Shown here piece by piece: positions 1 to 11,232 of a stretch of 64,000 bases of DNA. Positions within the stretch are counted from its first letter, which is position 1. Each line of letters starts with the position of its first letter. This DNA comes from Symbiodinium natans (taxonomy: Eukaryota; Sar; Dinophyceae; Suessiales; Symbiodiniaceae): contig CAJNDS010000491.1 of NCBI GenBank assembly GCA_905221605.1, positions 682,001-746,000 on the forward strand, given 5' to 3'. The notes beneath the pieces were generated by a model. The model saw only the letters and a list, made by a program, of their open reading frames with translations. It did not search any database and was not told where the DNA came from. The translations under genes and the position numbers were made by a program.

Positions 1-40
1 CCTAAACCCTAAACCCTAAAGCCTAAACCCCACAACCACC
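1..40 (+). repeat. CCCTAAA telomere-type heptamers at window start
   Basis: Four CCCTAAA-like units open the window. Identical short arrays recur in introns throughout the window, so this is an interstitial array at the 3' end of an intron, not evidence of a chromosome end. Confidence 0.85.
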
Positions 41-68
41 CAGCCTACACCACCCCCCACGCGCCCAG

Positions 69-142
69 GAGCAGCACCAAGGAGACAAAGGACTGGGTTT
101 CACCCGGTGGCCTGGACAAGATCGCGGCCATCGAGGCCCACG
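69..142 (+). CDS. Candidate coding exon upstream of the ferlin-like gene
   Basis: Preceded by an AG acceptor (66-68) and followed by a GTAAAG donor at 143. One frame is protein-like and includes STKETKDWVSPGG and LDKIAAIEAH. It is flanked by CCCTAAA before and TTTAGGG after. It does not join in phase to the next exon at 1177, so at least one exon is missing between them or this belongs to another gene. No family recognised. Confidence 0.45.
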
Positions 143-1176
143 GTAAAGGGGCCCCCTGGCTGCACAGTGGTTTAGGGTTTAGGGTTTAGGGTTTAGGGTG
201 GTTTAGGGTGGTTTAGGGTGGTTTAGGGTTTAGGGTTTAGGGTTTTTCAAAAAGGTTTTAGGGTCGCGCTCTTGTGCACGGGATGCCGACTGGAATGGCA
301 GAATGGCAGAAGGAACAAACCACAAGCGGAACTTTTGCAAGCGAGAAAGTGAAGCAACGCGAAGGACTGCGAATGCCCAATTGTGGACAGGATTGGCACG
401 GCTTTCTGTCGCAGAGAGCTTGTATCCGCATCATGCCGACAGACAAAGTTCGTCATCGCAGCTCTTGGGCTTCGTGTGACTTTGCTCCATGAAACCAGAT
501 TGCTAAAAGCCGAGGTCCTGATTAATGACTACGGCGAAGATGATAAGGTTTTCGACGTGGAGGAGGTCACCACCTTCAGTTTCACACAGGACCTACATTG
601 ATTGCAGAAGGGGTCTTCCAAGACCCTCCACTTCGAAAGGGTAGTGGTCGTGCTGCAGCTACACATACTAAGATGCACTATAGGCCTCCTGTTGTGACTT
701 GCACCTGTTGCAACAGATTCTTGAGTTGTTCAGGCCCTGGGCCCTAAACCTTCTATCAACTTTCACTCCCTTGGCTTCAGAGGTGTAGTCAGCCCTTGAA
801 ACCTCAGACCTCAGAGTCCTAAGACACAAAAAGATCCGGAAGTCATATCTGCAGATTCAGGATGGGGCTCTTCAAGGTTATCCCTGCCTGATGCTCCTCT
901 ATAGACAACCTTTCGACACTCACAAAGTGTGTCCTCCCCCAAAACCCCCGGAAACCAAGCCTCAACCGCACCCGAAGGGCAACATCACGAAAACTACGCC
1001 CTCCCCTCAAAACATGCCCAAATCCTTGAAAACCAAGTTTTTATGTCCCCAGAGAGAGACACCCCAGCAGGTGCCAGAACCCTAAACCGTAAACCCTAAA
1101 CCCTAAATCCTAAACCCTAAGCCCTAAACCCTAATCCCTAAACCCTAAACCCTAAACCCCCCCCCCCTCTTTGCAG
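143..1176 (+). other. Intron-like stretch with heptamers and unassigned sequence
   Basis: Begins with TTTAGGG/TTTAGGGTGG repeats (170-245) and ends with CCCTAAA repeats (1081-1160) followed by a C-rich tract and a CAG acceptor. The middle (250-1080) is unique sequence with short open frames on both strands; none has convincing protein character, though a small exon could hide at 383-600. Confidence 0.5.
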
Positions 1177-1245
1177 GAACAGGGTCGCATCGACCCCATC
1201 CTCACCATGGCGCCGGAGGAAGCCAAGTCGCAGCCCCTGGTCATG
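1177..1245 (+). CDS. Candidate coding exon upstream of the ferlin-like gene
   Basis: A C/T-rich tract and TTGCAG acceptor precede it and a GTGCGA donor follows. The 23-codon frame contains RIDPILTMAPEEAKSQPLV. CCCTAAA units lie just before it and TTTAGGG units just after. The next exon (1751) continues in phase 0, so these two can be joined. No family recognised on its own. Confidence 0.5.
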
Positions 1246-1447
1246 GTGCGACTTGGGGGGGTTAGAGTCTAGGGTTTAGGGTTTGGCGAGGTCTCTTGGA
1301 AAAGGGTTTAGGGTTTCGGAACTGTGGGGCGGGGGGGGGGGGTCAGAAGAAGCTGGGCAGAAGCCTCCCCTGAATAAGAGTGCCCTGAGGCATGTAAGGT
1401 CTTGCCTTACTTAGAGGGGGCCATTTCTGTGGATTTTTTTTTGGCCA

Positions 1448-1484
<37 letters not shown>

Positions 1485-1750
1485 AGCTTGGACGAAGGTA
1501 TCTGGTTTTGTAGGCTTCAAGAGGCCCGGGCATGCGTGCGATGTGTTTTCGAGCCTAAACCCCTAAACCCTAAACCCTAAACCCTAAACCTAAACCCTAA
1601 ACCCCAAACCCTAAACCCTAAACCCTAACTGTTGATGTTTATTGGGAGAAGAAAGCTGACGAGAGCCATGTCCAGAGGCCCCAAACCCTGCTTAGGGTTT
1701 AGGGTTTAGGGATGAGGGATTTAGGGATTAGGGTTTAGGGTTCCCTGCAG
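1246..1750 (+). other. Intron with a poly-G run and heptamers in both orientations
   Basis: Contains a long pure G tract at about 1448-1483, CCCTAAA units at 1555-1628 and TTTAGGG units at 1261-1285 and 1693-1742, ending in CCTGCAG. No coding signal seen. Confidence 0.6.
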
Positions 1751-4700
1751 GTCAATGTCTATACCCGCGGCGTCCTCTCTGGAAAGGTCCGCGTGGGCTA
1801 TGCCATGAGGCAGCTGGAAAATTTCCGAAAGTACGAGCCCGGAAGCTTGGCCGAACGTCGAGAGGCTTCGGGGAAAAGTCGTTCTTCAAGACAGTGGTGC
1901 CCCCGGCTCCAAGCACTTGACAACAACATCCAGACCATATTAAACATCTTTTACACGTATGTACAGGTATATGTATATTCATGTTTTATTATGCGAGTAT
2001 ATGCATACATGATGTGTATAAACTTGTTTTACACGTATGTGAACCCACTCCCACTCCTTCACAGTCTCATAGGGACAGGGGAGAGAGACGGGCTGAGCCT
2101 GCCGAGGAAACCCTGGGCGGCCGCGCTACATACCGTTGGAACCCATGCCGTCACGTGGCGGGAAGTATATTATGAGGTATCTAAGCCCTTCAAGCTCTTC
2201 AGGCACGGTTTACTGAACTTCACCGCCTTTTATCCTCCAAGCCTCTTCTCTGCAAACATTCTTGGAGCAAGTTGGCATCGTAACAGCCCATGTTGGCCAC
2301 GAGCAAGGCCGGACCCCAGAATCAAGAAGGGCCTGCGCCTAAGCCCTAAACCCTAAACCCCAAACCCCAAACCCTAAACCCTAAACACATAGGTTCAACA
2401 TGCATGCCCGGATTCCTGGCTCTGTCCTCATGGTCATTGAGCACTTCTCCACGGACGATGTGCCGCGACACAACCGAAGGCCTTGGAGTGACCATTGCCC
2501 AAAGATCCAAATCCAGTGCAAAAACTTAGTAGCTGAGTGAGCACACTTTACACTTTTTTGGGATACTATGATCCCCTACAGAACTGAAAGTGTACACTGT
2601 TTTTTGGTGCTTATGAACTCAGCAACTAGGAAAAAGTCCTGCCTTCCTCAAGATGGTGTTGCTGTTTCGGGGTCTAGATGCGATGTTTGGTGAAGCTTTT
2701 CGCTGGTTTCCCTGCAGTTTGTACTGATGAAGTGCCTCGGCGCAGTGTGAAATCAGTTTTTCACAGCCAGCCATCGAACTTCTTGCAACTGTGCTTCAAT
2801 CACCGGGTTCATGTGCCCTGGTCACTTCTGTCACACTGGCTGTTGTCTTGTGCCGCTTAAAAGACGTATTTCCGGAAGCAATCATGCTTCGGTGGGGCTT
2901 TGTCATGCGACCTCACGCTTTGATCTAAGCTAAGAGCCTCCCAAATTGATCGCAGGACAGTGAAACCAATGGTCTACATTGTCCGGGCGTACGTCTTCAT
3001 GGCACGCAACATCAAGGCGGATCCTAGAACATCGATACGCGCGTCGTTACGATTGGGAGGTTGGTTGAGAAGGAGCAAGTCGTTGTCAGACAGGGACATC
3101 GAGTAGGTCTTGCCAATCAACCAGCAAGTCTCCGAGAGCAAGTCCGAATAAAGCTAAGGGGGGTGTGAAGAATGTGTGAGGTACAAAAGGTGTACAATGG
3201 GCCCTGTATCCCTGTGGGCCTGTGGGTTAATGGGCAAGAGAGGAACTCTTTGTGTTTATTCTTTGCTTTTTTTCTTGATCCAGTACATGTAGAAGGTGCA
3301 CGCAGAGAAGCGAACGAGCACTTTTTTATGCCCAGAGTCGGGACGAACAATGGACCTGTAGTTAGCAACTGGCATCAACGCTGAGAGTGCTCACATCAGA
3401 TTTTGCCAGGTGAGCAGTTTTCCGAGTTGCCTCTGCGACTTTATGTGCTTCGTTCCTTACGTAGCACCAACTTTCGGAGTAAGCGTCTGCCGATGTGTGA
3501 TTTTGCCCGCTCTGCCCTAATCCCTGAAACTTCTGAAAGTGCAGGTGGACACTGCTGGAGCAAACCTCGCTCTGCGCGTGGCATGCGCTGGCATCTCCAA
3601 GACGACAGAGCCAGAGTTCGGGCAGGTGCCGGCTGACTCGGTAATATAGGGGTCGGAATAATGACTAATAGTATTCCCTTATGGTCCCTTTAGAAATGTA
3701 CTAGAATAATCCCCCAAAACCCCATTCTAGAGGCCCCTTACAGTAGAACTCAGCCATACTGGCAAGCATTCTTTGGCAAGTGCACTGCAACAGTGCTCAG
3801 AGGTCGAGAGAGTGCTCAGAGGTCGAGGTGCCATGCGGGGCATATTTTGTGTGACAGATTTTCAGGTGCGGCCCATGTGGATGAAGCCCCTTGAGTTGAG
3901 AGTCACCCTCTGCTCGGACCACCCCAAGGACACCTTTCCTTGGCGTTTGAGAAAGGTTCCGGAAGGTCTCGCAACGTTTTGCCCCTCCCCAGACACATGG
4001 ACAAGAGGGTTCCAGGACAAGAGAGTACACCCTCAACTCTCTATTTTGCCAGTCTGCAGCCGTGCGACGAAAAGCTTCAAAAGCAAATCCCAAGCCCATG
4101 AAAACCCAAAAAGCCACCTACGCCTACGCACCTTCGGCAAGCCCGTAGGCCCCCCCGCCTTAGCTCTTTAGGCTTCATTTCGCGAGAGGAGCCACCAACC
4201 ATGGAGCCCATAACTGTGACCCTCTTGGACAGCAAGACGATTTTGGGAGTCAAGGCACATCACAGGGTTAAGGGCTTATGGTTTGCTGTGCCGGGACTGT
4301 AGGGGCCTGCTTCAACAAAGCAGGCGTTGACGTCCGTTGATCGTTACCAGAACCTCCCTGTTGGGCCCTTGCTCGACCATGTAGATACCGCCAGCCTATC
4401 GAAAATCTTACTGCAGCAGTCCTGAGAATCCTGAAAACAGCAAAACTTAAGATGACCCTAGCGGCCCTAGCAGGCACAGGCGAGGAGCTGGGAAAAGTAT
4501 TTTACAACAAATGCACCCTAGGCCGTATGAATCCCTTCGCCGTCAAGAGAATCAGTCTGCATGAGTACGTATCGGAGATCACTACCCCGCTGGTTTCCTG
4601 CTTGGTGAGTGATGGCCAAGATGATTCCTGCAATTCCCCGCGCGTCTTCCAATCTTTGCTGCCGGGGATGAGTGCCTCCTCTGAACCCAGGCCGATAGAG

Positions 4701-5820
4701 ACATCGGCAAGACTGTCTGCACCTACGAGCTCCTTGGGCGCCAGTGAGGGGTGGGTGCGTGTCGTGCTTAACGGCTTCTAGGGATGTGTGTATTGGCTTG
4801 AAGGGGAAAAACCAAGATGTGCCGTGCACCTGCGCACTCCCGTTGGCTATGTTTAGGGAGCAGGGCTTGTGAGAAAAAGGTGCCAATTCCATTTTCCCTT
4901 GGTGTGACTTGACATCCTCGCAGAAGTGTTGCCTTTGTCCCAAGGCCCCTGTTATTTTCAATGGCTTCAGGTACATGCGGCAGAAGGACAACATGGGCAG
5001 ATGGGAACCCTTCCGCCACTTGCACGACGATGGCCTTGTAGCCTTTGCCTCAACCCCTCCCTCCCTCAGCTCGGCAAAAGGTTTGGGGTTTAGGGTTTGG
5101 GATTCATGGTGTGTGGCTCCTACTATAGGCTGGCTGGCCCGAACAGGCCCCATGATTTGAGGATATTGAGGGTGCCTCAAGTTCAAGGCTGACGAACTAC
5201 ACAAGGCTTACCGAGGATGTTTGGTGCCCGTGCCGTGTCCAGCGTCATGATTCCAAAAGCCCAAGCCACAATCCAAATGCCGGCAACGGGGCCAGACGGG
5301 CTTTGAAAGCAACAGTTAGTTTCTGAAGCTTTTGGGTACCAGGGACGTTGTAGTCTCAAAAAAAAGTCCAAGTGCCGTTTCCCTAAACGTTAAGTCCGAA
5401 AGCGCCCTACTCAAAGTCCTATAATTACGCCCTTCCGCCTTGTTCATCTAGGCTTGAAGCCTCAGTGGGTGCAGCTTTTTGGCGGGAACTATGGCAGCGT
5501 GGCCATGGGTGAGGTCCTCATAGGCTGGACGGATGGGAGGATGTTTCGGGCCTGGGCTCTAAGAAGCACGCCTTCATCATGTGCCGCCATGACTCATACC
5601 CGACATTGCAGGGAGCCGTCGCCTAAAATCTCCGCAGAGATATGTGTAGGAAAGCATGTATATCCCAGTTTTGCATGTCCCAGGGTTCTGACATCTAAAG
5701 GTCTTCTGAGGGTCGGGGCGGCCCTACAGAATCCCTGGACCCAACGCAGGCTTTGAGCTGCTTCATTCCAAGTTCCGGGCCGATTTGCCTGCCATCCAGA
5801 TGTGGCCGGTGCCGGAGGCA
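1751..5820 (+). CDS. Ferlin-like multi-C2 protein, central part (9 exons)
   Basis: Ferlins are multi-C2 membrane-fusion and vesicle-trafficking proteins, usually ending in a membrane anchor. Exons that join in phase: 1751-1830, 2393-2536, 2956-3019, 3545-3625, 3866-3955, 4189-4238, 4971-4999, 5452-5523, 5750-about 5820. The product runs from FRKFNMHARIPGSVLMVIE (a C2 edge-strand motif) to MVYIVRAYVFMARNIKA, then ALRVACAGISKTTEPEFGQ, RPMWMKPLELRV, EPPTMEPITVTLLDSK, MRQKDNMG, KPQWVQLFGGNYG and GEVLIGFELL. This follows the strand order of the dysferlin/otoferlin C2 domain containing YxARDL, NPxWxQ, VELYDxD, ADxMGR and GELLASFEL. Three junctions need GA or GC donors (3020, 4239, 5524). The usual acidic calcium-binding residues are largely missing, so this C2 is probably calcium-independent. 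The family call rests on remembered motif order, not on a search. Confidence 0.6.
3648..3720. mobile_element. Small intronic repeat element, family J copy 1
   Basis: Shares GGGGTCGGAATA, TCCCTTATGGTC and ACTAGAAT followed by CCCCCAAAACC with 40449-40512. It lies in the intron between two ferlin-like exons (3626-3865). Non-autonomous; no coding capacity. Confidence 0.6.
5524..5749 (+). other. GC-AG intron bounded by a short direct repeat
   Basis: Joining 5523 to 5750 restores GEVLIGFELL, typical of ferlin C2 ends. The intron starts GCTGGA and ends CGCAG; AGGCT occurs at both boundaries (from 5522 and from 5748), so the boundary could be a target duplication. Confidence 0.55.
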
Positions 5821-6605
5821 TCGGCTTTAAGCAATTGAGGGTTTAGGGTTGAGGGGCTTGCCCTAAAGTGGGGCTTCGGAACCGTTAGGCCGTAAGGTTC
5901 TGGGGTGTGGCTTCTTTTCGCGAAATTACTGGCTTCTGGTGTGATGGAGAGAGAACGGCCAAGACACGTGTGCGCTTCGGAGTTTCCAGCCCGCGCGGTC
6001 AGGTAGATACAGAAGGAGACGGTCGAGAAAAAAACACCAGAGAGCAGCCCTCCCACAAACCCGTCAGCCGGTGGTGAAGCCTTCAGTGCATTTGTTGTCT
6101 GTGCTGGTGCTTGTGGTACGAGTGATTCGTGGGGAGGTGAAAGAGCTGCCAAGAAGTCAAGAAGGTAGCAGTCGATAGCAAAGAGCGGCGTCGGATTGTG
6201 TGGCTCCCAAGTGAACCTGCCGGCAAAAATGGATGGGTGGGGGGGCCAGGGTGATGATGGAGGGGGCCTCTTCCAGACGCCTCCGAATGCAGTGCGGAAC
6301 GTAGTCAGCTAGGCGGGCGGCAAACATCAAATTAGCACGACTCTCGTCCTTCAACCACTCAAACGCCTTCGCAGGAGGAGTTCGATCAAAAGAAGCATTT
6401 CTCCAAGCTGAAGAAGGCCACCCTCCACTTCTCACTGCACCTTGGACGTCTGCTTTCTGAAGGTTGTTCTCAAGATGTGAGAACTTCGGGCACATTGGGG
6501 TTCATAGCCTCTGTAAGAGGCAAGTATGCTATCAACAAGCCTATTTTGGTGTAGACCTCACAAGCCCGGACTACATGGAGTGGCCTGGGCAGTGGCTCGT
6601 CCGAG
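5821..6605 (+). other. Probable intron of the ferlin-like gene
   Basis: Unique sequence with one TTTAGGG at 5839 and overlapping open frames on the minus strand (5763-6495) of no recognisable family. The next ferlin-like exon lies beyond it. Confidence 0.4.
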
Positions 6606-6669
6606 GTACGGCTTGCGAGACTTGATCCCCATGGGCGGCCGCAGTGAGGAGCCCCTGGTGAACGTGCGG
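6606..6669 (+). CDS. Ferlin-like exon (GLRDL motif)
   Basis: Encodes YGLRDLIPMGGRSEEPLVNV and ends at a GTGAAG donor. In metazoan ferlins a WGLR(N/D)M segment followed by PSLVVE directly follows the C2 domain seen upstream, so position and motif both fit. The acceptor could be after 6605 or after 6592; the join to the exon at 5750 is not resolved. Confidence 0.55.
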
Positions 6670-7305
6670 GTGAAGAAGCCTCTTGCGTGCAATTCTGGAT
6701 TCAGACAGAGTTTTATAGGGTGCAGTGCATAGGGTCAGGGAGGCTGGAGTTCAGAGCTGATTCTGTGGGAGGTTCTGACATTGCAAATCCTGTAAATAAG
6801 CGCGGTGGCCACTGCCGCCATCTTGCACCTTCGACCTGCTGGACCCGATCCCCGGGGCCCTAAACTCTATTAGCCCCTCTTTGCCGTGTCCGAGCATGGC
6901 ACCGTTCAAACACAAAGTAGGCCTGAAACCTGAACCCAGCTTTAGCTTTCCCAGGGCGACATCCCCGCAGTGTTGCTCGCCGTTCCACTGTGAATCAAGA
7001 AGCCCCGCATGTCTGAATGTCAGCATTGAGACCAAAGGTGCGTCAAGCCCCGCCAACTCTGATTCAAAGCCCATCTCCAAAGGTTCGAGCGGCCAGGCGG
7101 CGAGGGTGGGGAGAAGCGCAGCAAGCAACTTGGAGCTACGAACAAGTCACACCACTAAGCCTCACTAAGCCTTTCGTGGCTCGGTTTTTAGCGCTGCCCG
7201 ACGGGGATTGTCACATGTCGCAAGGACATGACAAGGCCCACTCACTCATGTGCCACAATCTTCCTCTACTTCAAGATCCTGCGCTTTCCAACCGACCTTG
7301 CCCAG
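6670..7305 (+). other. Probable intron
   Basis: Few heptamers. Open frames exist on both strands (for example 6751-7128 minus) but none resembles a known family. It ends in a pyrimidine-rich stretch and a CCCAG acceptor at 7301-7305. Confidence 0.4.
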
Positions 7306-7473
7306 GTACTACTCGATGAACTTCAAGTACGAGAAGCTGGTGGAAGAGGGGCAGGAGGACAACAAAGACGATCACCTTCACAAATGGAAAACCGACGCGC
7401 TGGGTCAGCAGGGCTGCCGAAACTTCGAGTGCCTTTGCTGAAGGAGTGGTTGGGCAGATCCATGGTGCGTTTA
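7306..7473 (+). CDS. Candidate coding exon with an apparent frame break
   Basis: After the CCCAG acceptor one frame reads YYSMNFKYEKLVEEGQEDN and HLHKWKTDALGQQGCRNFE, then meets a TGA at 7439. From about 7430 another frame reads VPLLKEWLGRSM up to a GTGCGT donor. Either two exons overlap here, or a one-base indel (mutation or assembly error) breaks one exon. Family unassigned. Confidence 0.4.
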
Positions 7474-8012
7474 TCTCTCTTTCTTTTGCCTTAGATTCTT
7501 AGATGTGGAGAGTATGTAGAAGCTGCTTGCAGACATGGTGATCGTGGCCGCCTGAGGCGTGGATAGGCGTAGGAGCGGTAAGAGTAACAGAGCCGAAGCC
7601 GCCATTATGAGATTCAATTCGAACTTGTCTCAAGCTAGAAGATTACGGAAAGATTGACTGAATTCCACAGCACCTTCATGTTGCCAAATCCCCTGCAGCT
7701 TGCAGCGAAATTGTTAAGTGAACGTTGCGGGATGACACCATTATGGCCCAGCGCTCACCTCGGCCTGATCCCACGGCTGGATTTTGCACTGCAGTCCCAA
7801 CCATATAAGTCCGAAACCGACGTGGAGCAGTGCTAGTAGGGTTGAAGGAGCTTCTGGGGCCCCTGTAAGGAATGGTGTCGGGAGTGGTATTTTTAGGGTT
7901 AAATTACGTTGATGTTTTAAAACATGCTGTTTTCAGACTTAGCAAGCATCTGATAGGTATCCTTTCCAATCCTCCAGGCAGCTGCTCAGACTGTCGTTTG
8001 AGGTTCTTCCAG
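7474..8012 (+). other. Probable intron
   Basis: Unique sequence with no heptamer array. It ends in CTTCCAG before the exon at 8013. Confidence 0.35.
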
Positions 8013-8310
8013 GTCCAGAAGGTGAATGTGCTGCTTCCTGACAAGGTGGCGTTCAGCTGTGTGCAGGGAGCATGGATTCGGACTCGGACCTTAAGGAGTT
8101 TTTGGGTAGAATGACCCCAAACCATTTCTCTAGCAGCTGGAAAAGGAGAGCACCTTTGGGAGTGAGTGATTTGCGCTACGAATCCCCCGAAAGGCTCTTG
8201 CGGTGGTAGCTTGGCTCAGGGTTTCGGGAGAGTTCCAAACCAGGAAATCCTCCAACCATTTATCGCCATCCGCGTGCTGGAGAAGCCCCTGGGGCCCTAT
8301 TGGAAATACG
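8013..8310 (+). CDS. Ferlin-like exons (second C2-like segment)
   Basis: Two exons, 8013-8045 and 8244-8310, both beginning in phase 0. They give VQKVNVLLPDK joined to EILQPFIAIRVLEKPLG and YWKYG. This matches the ferlin segment that follows the GLRNM motif, where an E-V-LP strand is followed by a PPITVKVID strand. Splice sites are CCAG/GTGGCG and CCAG/GTTTTT. The order relative to 6606-6669 also matches ferlins. Confidence 0.55.
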
Positions 8311-8435
8311 GTTTTTCCGCTTGGCCATTCGTGCTTCGAAGGGGTGGGTTTAGATCCCAGCATCGGGCAATACCCTGACTCCTACACCCTTTGGGCTGTT
8401 CAGGTTTAAGACTTGGGCCATGGTTTCAGTGTCCC

Positions 8436-8545
8436 TGCAACTATTCCTTGCCAAGGCCCGTGGAGCTCTTCCAGGGCACATCACTGCAGCTGATGCCCTT
8501 TGGGAACGAGGGGACGCCCGGTGGAGCAGTCTTTCTGGTTTAGCA
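8436..8545 (+). CDS. Candidate exon after the second C2-like segment
   Basis: A frame compatible with the phase-1 end of the previous exon reads HITAADALWERGDARWSSL after CCAG at 8471-8474. Composition looks coding but no motif is diagnostic. Confidence 0.3.
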
Positions 8546-8765
8546 CTCCTAAAACCCTTAGGATGGTTGATGCGTGCGGTTGACTCGTGACAGAATGGCT
8601 CTTTGGCTTCTGCAGCACGAAGCCGAAGTCGGAAGAGCGTTGGATGCTGCCTTCAATGGAACTCAGGATGTGACTTCGTGTTAAGGTTGCGCAGGGGTGT
8701 GTTCTCCACCCAAAGTCCCCTGAAATTTTACGCAACTGCCCGGCTCGTTAACGCAGGCACCCTGA

Positions 8766-8955
8766 ACGGCACCCGTGCACCCCGTGGTCCTGCTTGAGCT
8801 GTCTTATGAAGCCCTCCCGCACAAATCTAAGCCAAGGACCCTTGTGGGCGAGAGCCGGCAAAGTCTGAACAGCCTGTACCCGTGCACCTGGTACGAGGGC
8901 GTGACGCTGGATTATCCTTACACCTACCAGGAGTGCAGCTTTCAAAGTTGGTCCG
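8766..8955 (+). CDS. Candidate coding exon, Tyr-rich
   Basis: An uninterrupted frame includes PVVLLELSYEALPHKSKPRT, SLNSLYPCTWYEGVTLDYP and TYQECSF. An upstream stop in this frame (8763-8765) limits the 5' end. Likely continues the upstream gene; function not recognised. Confidence 0.45.
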
Positions 8956-10778
8956 AACCACGCCGTAGCCCGATCGGGTGTTCCGGCTCAGGTCCCTGGT
9001 GTTGAAGGGGTCTTCTGTCTCAAAAGTCGGCTTGCGAGTTGCGAACTCGAGTTATATGCCAGCTGCTTCTGCACAGCTATGTTTGCGCTGCATGCAACCC
9101 TTACGCCCCTACACCCTCAACCTTGCGCTTCATTCGCCCGAGATCTGTGTGATGAGACCAAGGAAGACCTCAAGCCCTAAATCCTAAACTCCGGGCCTTG
9201 CCTTGAAATCAAAAGGAAACCGCAGTGAGAGGGTTTAGATGTAGTCCGGAACGTCCTAAGGGAGCCGCACCGACCCTCAGCCTTGCCTGTCTAAACTGGC
9301 CCAAATACAAGTAAGTGCCTGTACTATATCAAGCAGGCCCGAATACGCCCCTTACCCCCCCCTGATACCCCCCGCATACCCCGTATTTAGGGGTTAGGGT
9401 TTAGGGTTTAGGGTTTAGGATTTAGGTCCCGGATAGTCCCCCGCTCTCCACAGGAGAACAAGATCCGGAGAGGGGTTGATCGAGCCATCAAAGCCTGCGC
9501 CTCCAGGTTTCTGCCAAGGGGGAAGGGTTTAGGGCTTAGGGCTTAGGGTTTAGGGTTTAGGGTTTAGGGTTTAGGGTTTAGAGTCATGAGGGCTTCAGGG
9601 TTTCTTGGAGGTGACGGGGGTGGCTGCTCCCCGTTCCCCCCCCCCCCCTCCCCTTAACAGGGGGGTGTTTAGGGTCTAGGCACCCTGATGTAACGGATCA
9701 CGCTAACAGGGCCCTGTGATATAAGGCAGCTTGCGTATTGGGCCTTTTTTGCTGGTGTTTCTGAATGGCCTCGTATGACTGCTTTGAGAAGTTCTTGATG
9801 TACAGAGTTTTCGCCCAACCGTGGCTTTCCCTTCGCCTCGATGGTGTGCTTACACAAGACTTGCTTCAGGGCATGAGTTTGGGGTTTAGGGTTTAGGGTT
9901 TAGGGTTTTTATGTTCATTGTTGATTTGCTGGGGAAGTTGTGCACAGGATGTGTGGTGTCGTACGTCGCGGTGTGAGTTTGGACACGTATGCAACAAAGT
10001 AGAACAACAAGGCACAAGGAATTGTTCAACTCCCGCATCTTGTGAGTCGAAGTTCGTGCAACAACGCCCTGAGACCCGCTAGGGCCGCTAGGGACTGGTT
10101 ATGAGTCCAGGCCTTGGTCAGTTCAGCAGGGCTGTTTTCAACTCCTTCGCCCTCTGGCATCGTCTGTCCATGGTGCAGCTAGCTGCTGAGGGCAGCACCA
10201 CCTGGGACCCTCTTTACCTACAGTTTTATGGGTTATATGCCTACTAATTAAGGGTATAGTTGCTACTAAACTGTAGGTAGAGCTCCAGAAAAACATTAAA
10301 CCCCCGTGAAGGGCAAGCTCAGTAGCGCCGCGTCGCGGAGCCATGTGGCAACATGCAGACTACCCTAAACCCGAAACCCTAAATCCGAAGCCCGACACCC
10401 TGCATGTGCGCGCGCCATAGTTGAAAAAGAGCCGATAGCCGCCAGCAAACCCTCCAGTGGTGGCAAACAAGCCCGCCAGTGGTGTAAGCTCTTTGTGGGG
10501 TTCGGGTAGATAAGTTCTGCTAGGAGCTTCACCTTTCCCCCCTGACGGTCGAAAAGCCTGCGGGGTTTCTGCAGTTTGGGGTTTTAGAGAGGCCTTGATG
10601 CCAAACAGAGTTTTTGCAAGGACGGATCAGAGAAGGGGCCATAGCTCAAGCGTTGAGTGAGCCTGCTAGAGGGTCGAAGGGGGTGGGTGTATGCGGGCAG
10701 CTTTCAAATTTGAAGAATTTTGGGATCTGAGAGTTCGGAGTCCTTGCCCCCCATTTTGCCCTAAAACCTTATCCACAG
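8956..10778 (+). other. Long intron-like stretch
   Basis: Holds TTTAGGG arrays at 9389-9420, 9525-9585 and 9880-9906, a C-rich run at 9640, one inverted-repeat element (10203-10285) and CCCTAAA units near 10365-10390. Weak open frames (9669-9857 minus, 8978-9187 plus) are not convincing. Confidence 0.5.
10203..10285. mobile_element. TIR element, family D copy 1
   Basis: Left end CTCTTTACCTACAGTTT is mirrored by AACTGTAGGTAGAG at the right. Two further copies occur at 24897-24980 and, inverted, 26085-26176. Too short to code; a non-autonomous MITE/introner type. Confidence 0.75.
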
Positions 10779-10827
10779 GTCCCTGTACCAGGAGGAGTCC
10801 GCTGAGGACCCGGCCATGGATGATGTG
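10779..10827 (+). CDS. Candidate coding exon
   Basis: ATCCACAG acceptor, frame SLYQEESAEDPAMDD, then GTGGTA/GTAGCT donors. Acidic linker-like composition, compatible with the acidic linker between ferlin C2 domains, but not diagnostic. Confidence 0.45.
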
Positions 10828-11140
10828 GTAGCTCAGCACGCCAGGTTTTGGGGCAAAAGTCTCCTGTGGAGACATCTTTTTTTGTGGGTTTTAAGGGCTT
10901 TTTCCGAGTTGCCAGACCTCAAGATTCCGAGCGCGTCTGCTTCGACCTTGCTGAGCCTTCTCGGAACATGGTGTTGTGGGTTTGTCAACGGGGTTGTCTT
11001 AGGTGCTGATTCGGTAGGACTCTACAACCCTCAAGCCCCCCCCCCCCAGCTTCGCCGCAGAAGACCAAACGCCAAACCCTAAACCCTAACCCCCACGAGC
11101 AAACAACCTTTCGACACCCTAAGCCCTAAACCCTAAACAG

Positions 11141-11232
11141 GAGCGGGCCAAAGGACTGCAGGCTGAGAAGGAGGCCAGGCGGCAAGAACAGCTGGACTAC
11201 ATGAAGTCCTTGACCCCCGTCTCCAGAAGCAG
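11141..11232 (+). CDS. Candidate coding exon, charged helix
   Basis: Preceded by CCCTAAACAG and followed by GGTTTTGG and TTTAGGG. The frame reads ERAKGLQAEKEARRQEQLDY then MKSLTPVS, a typical charged helical or coiled-coil linker. Confidence 0.55.

Noticed and set aside
1-245. A true chromosome end at the window start
   Set aside because: Heptamer arrays of this size occur throughout the window in both orientations and an exon-like segment sits between them.
3773-4781. Overlapping ORFs of 100-230 codons on both strands at 3.8-5.2 kb
   Set aside because: They run across ferlin-like exons and introns; the short in-phase exons explain the conserved motifs better.
8200-8220. Relict dinoflagellate spliced-leader sequence (GGTAGCTTGGCTCAGG)
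   Set aside because: Only a short resemblance to the leader's TTGGCTCAAG end; the diagnostic final bases do not match and no retroposed gene follows.
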